Shown: piece after piece, positions 6,817 through 12,708 of the stretch
Numbering within the stretch: position 1 is the first letter of the stretch
Layout: every line of letters starts with the position of its first letter
Assembly (NCBI GenBank): GCA_023432475.1
Contig: JAEYUN010000005.1
Coordinates: 1 to 13,640 of the forward strand
Reading direction: 5' to 3'
Source: Candidatus Parcubacteria bacterium
Lineage (GTDB): Bacteria > Patescibacteriota > Saccharimonadia > Saccharimonadales > Saccharimonadaceae
DNA: 13,640 bases
Position numbers and translations under genes: made by a program
The notes under the pieces: model-generated
Databases searched by the model: none
What the model was told of the DNA's origin: nothing
What the model saw: only the letters and a program-made list of their open reading frames with translations

Positions 6817-7572
6817 ATGCCCAATAAATCACTCGGTCAACACTGGCTTAAAGACCGCGCCTTACTCGAAGATATCGCCAACTACGCCGAACTTACGACC
6901 GAGGATACTGTAGTTGAAATCGGTCCCGGGCTAGGCACACTAACTAGTGTACTTTTAGCCCGCGCCAAGCGAGTTATAGCCATTGAGTACGATAGCGCAC
7001 TAGCGAGGAAATTGCCGGGCCAATTTCCCGGTAAACAGCTAGAAGTAGTTAATCAAGATTTTTTAAACTTTGATCTCACTCAATTACCGCCTGCTTATAA
7101 GGTGGTGGCCAACGTACCTTATTACATAACCACTAAAATAATTGAGCATTTAAGTCAGGGCAAAGAATTGCCGGAGACCATGGTTCTCTTGGTGCAACAA
7201 GAAGTTGCCGAAAAGTTTGCGGCGCGACCCGGCAATATGACTTACGGTGCTGTTATGCTGCAGTCGCGGTTCGATGTACAACTTGGTACACGTGTCCCAA
7301 AAGTGTATTTTACACCGCCGCCGTTAGTTGATTCGCAAGTACTTGTATGCAAGAAACGGCACGTGTCTATAATTGCAGAAAAGGATAAAGAAGTTTTTAA
7401 ACGGGTGGTGCGGTCTGGTTTCTCGGCGCCACGCAAAAAACTGCGGACTAGCCTGGCTGGCGGCCTTGGCTTGAGTTTAGATCAGGTTGAAAACATGCTA
7501 GCCCAAGCTAAGATAGACCAAAACCAACGAGCCCAGGACCTGTCCTTAGGTGACTGGCAGAGATTGCTATAA
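6817..7572 (+). CDS. rsmA: 16S rRNA (adenine1518-N6/adenine1519-N6)-dimethyltransferase
   Basis: Dimethylates two adjacent adenines in helix 45 of 16S rRNA using S-adenosylmethionine, a late step of 30S maturation. Motifs: GQHWLKD (7-13; usually GQNFL), the SAM-binding EIGPGLGTLT (34-43), acidic IEYD (56-59), QDFLNFD (80-86) and the catalytic NVPYYITTKII (99-109) with N99-P101-Y102. VQQEVAEKFAARPG (126-139) and FTPPPLVDS (165-173) follow, and the basic SAPRKKLRTSL is near 203-213. At 251 residues it is slightly shorter than the 260-275 of most homologues. It lies 15 bases after the G5/lysozyme gene with its own -10. The TAA stop is contained within the TATAAT of the next gene. The erythromycin-resistance Erm methylases are related, but the core-gene context and the motifs favour RsmA. 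Confidence 0.95.
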   Translation: MPNKSLGQHWLKDRALLEDIANYAELTTEDTVVEIGPGLGTLTSVLLARAKRVIAIEYDSALARKLPGQFPGKQLEVVNQDFLNFDLTQLPPAYKVVANVPYYITTKIIEHLSQGKELPETMVLLVQQEVAEKFAARPGNMTYGAVMLQSRFDVQLGTRVPKVYFTPPPLVDSQVLVCKKRHVSIIAEKDKEVFKRVVRSGFSAPRKKLRTSLAGGLGLSLDQVENMLAQAKIDQNQRAQDLSLGDWQRLL

Positions 7573-7573
7573 T
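7565..7573 (+). promoter_or_regulatory. Extended -10 promoter overlapping the rsmA stop
   Basis: TG-C-TATAAT is a perfect extended -10 element. Its bases 7570-7572 are also the TAA stop codon of rsmA, so the promoter is built into the end of the upstream gene. The element ends 10 bases before ATG 7584, allowing a leader of only about 3-4 bases. No Shine-Dalgarno site is present. Confidence 0.6.
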
Positions 7574-7583
7574 TTAGAATTGT

Positions 7584-8318
7584 ATGATTAAAGCCGATCA
7601 GCCCAACTGTTTCCCGAGCAATATTGTAGTCAGTGTTTCGTCACGAACCGACGGCACAGTACTGGATCGGGCTGTGGGGATACACGACCCAAATATCGTT
7701 ACTAACCGCACCAAGTTTTGCGAGGTGAATGGTATTAGCTATGGCGATGTAGTATTCCACAGAATTATCTATGACGACGAGCGGAGTTATAATGTCATAG
7801 CCGAAGTTGACTCTGGCGCAACAACAAAGTTCACGAGTGAGGTTGTGGCGGATGCCTTATTTACACGCGCGAAAAATGTCGGCATGTTATTGCCAATAGC
7901 CGACTGCGTGGCTACGGTATTTTACGATCCCGATAAACAGTTTTTAGCCCTAGCTCATTTGGGGCGGCACTCTACGTTGGCAGGTCTCTCGACACGCTTA
8001 GTGAACCACTTTCGGGCGAACGGCAGCAGTAGTAGTCAGATTATCGTCTGGATGAGTCCTAGTGCTAAACGAGAAACTTACAAACTTGAATGGTTTGATC
8101 GGGAGCAGGATCCCGATTGGAAGGATTTTTTCGACAAAAAACAAGACGGTTACTACCTTGATTTACCAGGTTATAATTATCACCAACTACTAAGAGCTGG
8201 ACTATCGGCTGACAATATCTATATCTCACCAATCGATACGGTTACCAGCCCGGACTACTTTTCGCATAGTAGCGGTGATATATCAGATCGCATTGCCGTG
8301 CTGGTTATGATGCGCTAA
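7584..8318 (+). CDS. Divergent YfiH/YlmD laccase-domain protein (putative purine nucleoside phosphorylase)
   Basis: Resembles the DUF152/laccase-domain family (YfiH, YlmD, LACC1), zinc enzymes that phosphorolyse purine nucleosides and deaminate adenosine. The recognisable core is LLPIADCVATVFYD (102-115) followed by ALAHLGRHSTLAG (122-134), matching the family's TADCxPxxxxD and AxHAGWRG. The three expected zinc ligands can be placed at H59 (VFHRI), C108 and H125. The family's GPxIGPCCYEV segment is replaced by MSPSAKRETYKLE (157-169) without cysteines, and the C-terminal CT...FFSYRR motif reads DTVTSPDYFSHSSG (218-231). The 244-residue length is normal. The metal site therefore looks kept while the surrounding loops have diverged, so substrate and activity are uncertain. 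It has its own extended -10 and sits 11 bases after rsmA and 31 before metG. Confidence 0.8.
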   Translation: MIKADQPNCFPSNIVVSVSSRTDGTVLDRAVGIHDPNIVTNRTKFCEVNGISYGDVVFHRIIYDDERSYNVIAEVDSGATTKFTSEVVADALFTRAKNVGMLLPIADCVATVFYDPDKQFLALAHLGRHSTLAGLSTRLVNHFRANGSSSSQIIVWMSPSAKRETYKLEWFDREQDPDWKDFFDKKQDGYYLDLPGYNYHQLLRAGLSADNIYISPIDTVTSPDYFSHSSGDISDRIAVLVMMR

Positions 8319-8329
8319 CCGCTGACATC

Positions 8330-8338
8330 TGTTAAACT
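8330..8338 (+). promoter_or_regulatory. Extended -10 promoter of metG
   Basis: TG-T-TAAACT is an extended -10 element (TAAACT matches four of six hexamer positions). It ends 11 bases before ATG 8350, so the leader would be only 4-5 bases. No Shine-Dalgarno site of normal strength lies in the gap; AAGGCG at 8341-8346 is the only purine-rich stretch and is 3 bases from the ATG. Confidence 0.45.
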
Positions 8339-8349
8339 ATAAGGCGAAC

Positions 8350-9837
8350 ATGACTAAGAAACATCTATATATAACCACGGCAATTCCCTATGCTAATGCT
8401 GCTCCGCATATTGGCCATGCAGTCGATTATTTATTGGCCGATATATGGACTAGGTACCAGAAACAACTAGGCCGTCAAGTGCGCTTTCAGGTTGGTACCG
8501 ACGAACATGGTAGTAAGATTGCCCAAAAAGCAGCCGAGCAGGCAAAGGCTCCCAAAGAGTTCGTTGACGACATGTTTGAGGTTTATCAGTCTTTCATACA
8601 AAAACTAGGCGTCGAATACACCGATTTTGTCCGGACTACCGACGTGCGGCACGAAGCGGCCGTTCAATATATCTGGCAAAAATTATCACCCTATATTTAT
8701 AAAGGTAACTATGAGGGTTGGTACTGTGTGGGGTGCGAAGCCTTCGTAACCGATAAAGAGGCGACCGAAAATAATGGTGTCTGTCCGATTCATAACGCGC
8801 CCTATCAGCGTCTGAGTGAGGAAAATTATTATTTCAAACTTAGCGAATTCGGATCTCGTATTAAAGAGGCTATCGTCGCGCGCAAATTTGAAATCGTACC
8901 AGAGTCGCGCAAGAACGAAATAATTTCATTACTCGACAGCGGACTAAACGATATCAGTATCTCACGTCCTATCAAACACTTGACATGGGGCGTACCGGTA
9001 CCGGGTGATCCGAGCCAGGTTATGTATGTCTGGATCGATGCTCTTAGTAACTATATCACCGTCCTAGGCTACCCCGACAAACCTGAATGGCAAGACTATT
9101 GGCCGGCCGATGTTCAGGTGCTGGGCAAGGATATTCTGCGTTTTCACGCGGCAATTTGGCCGGCTATGCTGATGGCACTCGATCTGCCGCTGCCAAAGCG
9201 CATATTGGCTCATGGTTTTGTTAATGTGGGCGGCGCCAAGATGAGTAAAACTGTCGGTAACGTTGTTGATCCGATAGAGATAATTGACCAGTATGGCGTT
9301 GACGCATTTCGCTATTACTTTGCACGTCACATACCGACGCTTGAAGACGGTGATTTTACTTGGGAAAAATTTGAAACAGCCTACAACGGCGAATTAGCTA
9401 ACGACCTAGGTAATTTGGTCGCACGTGTCTCGAAGATGGTATTGAATTATCAAGCTGGCGTGGTTGGCGATGCCATCCAGTCCGAACATGATACCAGGGC
9501 TTACCGTGATGCGATGGAGAGTCTGGAGTTTAACAAAGCGTTCGACGAGTTATGGACGATTATCAGAGGCCTTAATCAGTATTTAGAGCGTGTCAAACCG
9601 TGGGAAATCGCTAAAAAACTAACCACCGACGAGGATGCCAAGGCTCATTTGGACGAAGTACTGGGACATGCCGTGGGTGTTTTGCGCCAAATAGCCGATT
9701 TATTAGGGCCTTTTTTACCAACCACAGCTGCCACTATAGAGGCGATTTTCAAAGACGGTGTCGTTCGTGAGCAACCAGCTATTATTTTCCCCAAAAAAGA
9801 TCTACACACCCCAGCACCCCCGCCACCGAGTCAGTAA
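8350..9837 (+). CDS. metG: Methionyl-tRNA synthetase, short form
   Basis: Charges tRNA-Met with methionine using ATP, in the cytoplasm. It is a class I synthetase: PYANAAPHIGH (13-23) is the HIGH signature, and GAKMSKTVGN (295-304) is the KMSKS loop with Thr in the last position. A zinc-knuckle-like set in the connective peptide consists of C126-x2-C129 and C145-x2-H148. QVGTDEHGSKI (47-57) and MYVWIDALSNYIT (225-237) are further family signatures. An alpha-helical anticodon-binding domain covers about 340-470. At 495 residues it lacks the C-terminal EMAP-II/Trbp111-like tRNA-binding and dimerising domain of the long form (E. coli, about 677), and ends in a proline-rich tail (PAPPPPSQ). The start follows an extended -10 closely. 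The next gene begins 37 bases later and has a Shine-Dalgarno site. Confidence 0.96.
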   Translation: MTKKHLYITTAIPYANAAPHIGHAVDYLLADIWTRYQKQLGRQVRFQVGTDEHGSKIAQKAAEQAKAPKEFVDDMFEVYQSFIQKLGVEYTDFVRTTDVRHEAAVQYIWQKLSPYIYKGNYEGWYCVGCEAFVTDKEATENNGVCPIHNAPYQRLSEENYYFKLSEFGSRIKEAIVARKFEIVPESRKNEIISLLDSGLNDISISRPIKHLTWGVPVPGDPSQVMYVWIDALSNYITVLGYPDKPEWQDYWPADVQVLGKDILRFHAAIWPAMLMALDLPLPKRILAHGFVNVGGAKMSKTVGNVVDPIEIIDQYGVDAFRYYFARHIPTLEDGDFTWEKFETAYNGELANDLGNLVARVSKMVLNYQAGVVGDAIQSEHDTRAYRDAMESLEFNKAFDELWTIIRGLNQYLERVKPWEIAKKLTTDEDAKAHLDEVLGHAVGVLRQIADLLGPFLPTTAATIEAIFKDGVVREQPAIIFPKKDLHTPAPPPPSQ

Positions 9838-9863
9838 GCCGACTTCGTGAGTAGTGGTGGGAT

Positions 9864-9869
9864 AAAGGA
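9864..9869 (+). promoter_or_regulatory. Shine-Dalgarno site of the 9875 gene
   Basis: AAAGGA ends 5 bases before ATG 9875, ideal spacing. It supports this start and contrasts with the several genes here that lack such a site. No convincing -10 precedes it at suitable distance, so the gene may be read through from metG. Confidence 0.65.
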
Positions 9870-9874
9870 CAATT

Positions 9875-11074
9875 ATGAACCAGCTTCCACCGCCGTTTAA
9901 CCAACCAGAACAAAGCATCACCGGCCTGCGAGTATTGTCAGACGGTGACAACCCGGGAGTTAGGATTGAGTCGAGAGAGCTCGCTGGCGGCGAGACTTTT
10001 TTCAGCGTTACTGGCCCGCTTGAGCTTGGGCGTCGGGCTATCGCTCAGCAAATGAGCTTGTCTATAGCTGAGTCGGCTGGCAACTGGCGAGAGGTTAGAA
10101 AAGGTTTAGCTAGTATCGGCTATCCAGCTCGTCGAATAGCAAAACTGCACCGCGCCTTACCCGATTTGCAAAGGTTAAACGCACTCCGGCCAGCCAGTCG
10201 TGAGTTGGCGGGGATTATTAAGGACAACCAGCCAACCGCTGAATACAGCATGAAGATACCGGTTTTTGATTTTTACGAGGCGATGTCTTATGCGCGGAAT
10301 CAACTATCCCAAGTTGATCCAAAATGGCTTGAACAACTATTAACAAGGTATGAGGGCAATACGACATACGCCCAGCATCTTCACTGGCTGGCTGGCGACC
10401 AAAATCAACCTGAATATCTCGCCATCGCTGGGTTGAGTCAGGAAGACCAAAATGAGATTCGGGTAAGAGCTATGTTGGGTGAAGCAACCGGTCTGGCGCG
10501 GGTCGATGTGCTTTATTCCTTGTTTGACGAAGTATTTGAAGGTCATCTGGAGGAGCCGGTCTTTAATAGCGATGGTCAATTGCGCGGCGGTGGTTTTGAT
10601 CAGTCGGTGTTTATTCGTAAGCAAGATATACCTGCTCAGTTGCGCGATAAGAACAGTTACTGGCGGGTTTCAATTGGCCGAAGACTGCGAGATGCCGACC
10701 GACCTTCCGGTTTGCCCAGACACGAAGTATCATTCGTGACAAGGCAGCAAGAAGTCGTGGCGCTCAGGCGAGCTGCCTGGATCAACGATGCCGGAGTGCG
10801 GCGCTTTGTCTTTCCGGTTGGTCGGGCCGAGCAATCTTTTAACCGTCCATCAAGGGCGATAGGTAGTAGCGTGCTCGGTGCCGCCCGGATGGCTGAAGTT
10901 TTTGGGCCGTCGCGGGGTATAGACTACGCCGGTGAGTTAGATCGACTTGTCGGACCGCGCCGGTTTGGTCGGGCTGGGCTACTGGCTCTGGTACTTCACG
11001 CACATCAAGACGAAATACTTTCTCATCCGTATTTTAGGGCAATAGAAACAAGAGCGGTTAAAATAGAACGATGA
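9875..11074 (+). CDS. Conserved-looking protein of unknown function, 399 residues
   Basis: I do not recognise this protein. It has no signal peptide and no membrane helix, so it is probably cytoplasmic. The N-terminus is proline-rich (QLPPPFNQPE). A helical, basic stretch covers about 50-115 (GRRAIAQQ through PASRELAG). An aromatic-rich acidic section covers about 128-230 (VFDFYEAMSYARNQL at 130-144, LYSLFDEVFEGHLEE at 213-227). The C-terminal half is arginine-rich, for example WRVSIGRRLRDADRP (263-277) and LVGPRRFGRAGLLAL (358-372), which would suit contact with nucleic acid or an acidic partner. No catalytic signature is seen. ATG 9875 is supported by AAAGGA. Its TGA stop overlaps the ATG of tatD (ATGA, 11071-11074), implying translational coupling and possibly a shared role. 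The bases and codons look like those of its neighbours, so recent transfer is not suggested. Confidence 0.82.
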   Translation: MNQLPPPFNQPEQSITGLRVLSDGDNPGVRIESRELAGGETFFSVTGPLELGRRAIAQQMSLSIAESAGNWREVRKGLASIGYPARRIAKLHRALPDLQRLNALRPASRELAGIIKDNQPTAEYSMKIPVFDFYEAMSYARNQLSQVDPKWLEQLLTRYEGNTTYAQHLHWLAGDQNQPEYLAIAGLSQEDQNEIRVRAMLGEATGLARVDVLYSLFDEVFEGHLEEPVFNSDGQLRGGGFDQSVFIRKQDIPAQLRDKNSYWRVSIGRRLRDADRPSGLPRHEVSFVTRQQEVVALRRAAWINDAGVRRFVFPVGRAEQSFNRPSRAIGSSVLGAARMAEVFGPSRGIDYAGELDRLVGPRRFGRAGLLALVLHAHQDEILSHPYFRAIETRAVKIER

Positions 11075-11835
11075 GCGAAATCAGATTTACTGACACACAT
11101 TGTCATATCCATGACTTAGAATTCTTTCCAAGCGGCGGGGAAGGGTTATATGAACGGGCATTGAAAGCGGGCGTAGGACGAATGATTTGCGTTGGCACCG
11201 ACGTAACGAGCTCGCGGGCAGCTTTTAGTTTCGCAAATGACCACGACGGCAGTTATGTCACGTTAGGTATCCATCCGCATGAAGCAAAACTAGGTCTAAG
11301 GGCGGTCGATGAATTGGAGGCTATGATGGCCGATAATTCGAAGATCGTTGGTATTGGCGAAGTAGGACTGGACTATTATTATGACAATTCACCGCGAACA
11401 GTCCAACAGGATATGCTACATGCACAAATCGAATTGGCCCAGCGCTATGATTTGCCCTTAAACTTTCATGTTCGCTCGGCATTTGATGATTTTTGGCCCA
11501 TTTTTGATGAGTACCAAGGTTTGAAGGGTGTTCTGCATAGTTATACCGACAACCAACAGAACCTAGAAGCGGCACTTTCACGCGGACTGTATATAGGTAC
11601 TAATGGTATCGTAACGTTTGCAAGTGATCGTCAGGATATAACTAAGACAATTCCGCTGGATAGAATGCTGCTTGAAACTGACGCTCCTTTCTTGACTCCT
11701 AAGCCATATCGTGGTAAGATAAATGAGCCTGCGTTTGTGATAAATATTGCGCAGTTCGTGGCCGATCTCCGGTCCATCTCTCTCGAGGAGCTATCCCACG
11801 AAACTGAAAAAAACGCACAAAAACTCTTTTTCTAA
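11071..11835 (+). CDS. tatD: TatD-family metal-dependent hydrolase (DNase)
   Basis: TatD-family enzymes are cytoplasmic TIM-barrel metal-dependent nucleases linked to DNA repair and DNA fragment removal. The metal ligands are all visible: H10 and H12 in DTHCHIHD, E97 in GIGEVGLDYYYD (94-105), H133 in NFHVRSA, H156 in GVLHSYTD and D204 in LLETDAPFLTPKPYRGK (200-216). GIHPHEAK (66-73) is also typical. In most relatives the H156 region reads HCFSG; here it is HSYTD, keeping the histidine. At 254 residues the length is normal. The ATG overlaps the stop of the preceding unknown gene by 4 bases, so the two are cotranscribed and probably coupled. Close relatives such as YcfH and YjjV cannot be separated from TatD by sequence reading alone, so the symbol denotes the family. 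Confidence 0.93.
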   Translation: MSEIRFTDTHCHIHDLEFFPSGGEGLYERALKAGVGRMICVGTDVTSSRAAFSFANDHDGSYVTLGIHPHEAKLGLRAVDELEAMMADNSKIVGIGEVGLDYYYDNSPRTVQQDMLHAQIELAQRYDLPLNFHVRSAFDDFWPIFDEYQGLKGVLHSYTDNQQNLEAALSRGLYIGTNGIVTFASDRQDITKTIPLDRMLLETDAPFLTPKPYRGKINEPAFVINIAQFVADLRSISLEELSHETEKNAQKLFF

Positions 11836-11869
11836 CAACAACACTCAAACAGCCAAAAAGACTACCAAC

Positions 11870-12283
11870 ATGAAGGGTGGAGAAAGGCTTGTTGTTTCCG
11901 ACATGCAGACCCAACCAAAGCAATCAACTTCCGATCAAGGTTATGAAACGACGAACCGCTCTTTTGACATACCTCAGCCCTCTGAAGTAACCGCTTATGC
12001 GGCTTTGCAAGAACGGCGTCGTCAGGACGAACTACTGAGGCGTGAACTGTCAGACATAGCCTACGCTCAAGCTGCTAGTAATGAAGCGACGTTTGTGGGT
12101 GATGACCGAGTAGAAGCGCCCTATCTTTCCCCGGTAAAGGGCGAATTGAGCAATAATAACGCCTATACTCATGAAATAGATGTTCGACCTGAAGACTTGG
12201 CTTGGGTAGGGGCAGCCGCCCGCAACCTAGCCGAAGTCCGTCGACAAGTGATATTAAGAGGCGACTATTCGTTGGGAGCATAG
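11870..12283 (+). CDS. Small hydrophilic protein of unknown function
   Basis: Unrecognised, 137 residues from ATG 11870 (126 if ATG 11903 is used). The frame stays open back into tatD, but those codons overlap the well-supported tatD end and are out of its frame, so I reject the longer form. The first 50 residues are polar and look disordered. A charged helix follows (AALQERRRQDELLRRELSDI, about 45-64) and a second helix lies near the C-terminus (LAWVGAAARNLAEVRRQVIL). There is no signal peptide or membrane segment. The 34-base gap after tatD is nearly free of G and is rich in CA and A, with no Shine-Dalgarno site. The purine stretch GGTGGAGAAAGG lies inside the first codons, about 15 bases before ATG 11903. 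The next gene begins 6 bases after the stop, so the pair is an operon. Confidence 0.7.
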   Translation: MKGGERLVVSDMQTQPKQSTSDQGYETTNRSFDIPQPSEVTAYAALQERRRQDELLRRELSDIAYAQAASNEATFVGDDRVEAPYLSPVKGELSNNNAYTHEIDVRPEDLAWVGAAARNLAEVRRQVILRGDYSLGA

Positions 12284-12289
12284 AAAAAT

Positions 12290-12703
12290 ATGTCATTCAT
12301 AAAAAAAGCTCTTGAACTACTGACTGGCCTACCCGCTGTTCGCATAGCCGGCAAACAACTGAGTGAGCGACAGCTTATCGAGCGTGAAAATGAAATCGGA
12401 CGTCAGTTGTTTGGACCAATTCCGGCCGATCACGGGCGGGATTTCTTCTGCTTAGACGAGAATACCTGGGTCTGGCATGAAGAGTGGAAAGATGTTGACG
12501 GGAAGACTCAAACCGCCACAACACGTTACGAGGTCCAACCGGCTGGCATACTTAAGGTTCAAAGCGGTCGAGTTTATAAATATATAGAAGGTGAAGAGCT
12601 GCGACATTTGGTGACGGCAGTACGATTGTATTACGAACGGGTCATGCGTGATGTTTATCGTTTTGACCCAGCTACCGGACGGTCACTTAATCAGCTACAA
12701 TAG
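12290..12703 (+). CDS. Small protein of unknown function with an aromatic-rich central core
   Basis: 137 residues; I cannot assign a family with a known role. The N-terminus (FIKKALELLTGLP) is amphipathic. The centre, about 51-106, is rich in aromatic residues and likely beta-structured: RDFFCLDENTWVWHEEWKD (50-68), then TTRYEVQPAGILKVQ and VYKYIEGEEL. A C-terminal helix (LRHLVTAVRLYYERVMRDVY) closes the chain. No signal peptide or full membrane span is present. The tryptophan-rich centre has the look of a compact conserved domain rather than filler. Start ATG 12290 lies 6 bases after the previous stop with no Shine-Dalgarno site (AAAAAT only), suggesting coupling. The TAG stop at 12701-12703 shares a base with the -10 hexamer of the next gene. 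Confidence 0.8.
   Translation: MSFIKKALELLTGLPAVRIAGKQLSERQLIERENEIGRQLFGPIPADHGRDFFCLDENTWVWHEEWKDVDGKTQTATTRYEVQPAGILKVQSGRVYKYIEGEELRHLVTAVRLYYERVMRDVYRFDPATGRSLNQLQ
12696..12701 (+). promoter_or_regulatory. -10 element of the cysteine desulfurase gene, touching the upstream stop
   Basis: TACAAT (five of six) has its last T as the first base of the TAG stop codon of the upstream gene. It ends 7 bases before ATG 12709, which places the transcription start at the start codon. No Shine-Dalgarno site and no good -35 are present. This arrangement repeats that seen before rsmA and the laccase-domain gene. Confidence 0.5.
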
Positions 12704-12708
12704 AGTCA

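Noticed and set aside
9838..9874. Terminator between metG and the 9875 gene
   Set aside because: The 37-base gap has no hairpin with a T run, so read-through from metG remains possible.
11747..11869. 41-codon N-terminal extension of the small gene after tatD
   Set aside because: It is an out-of-frame reading of the tatD 3' end plus the CA-rich spacer; its residues are not plausible as a domain and the TatD frame there is strongly supported.
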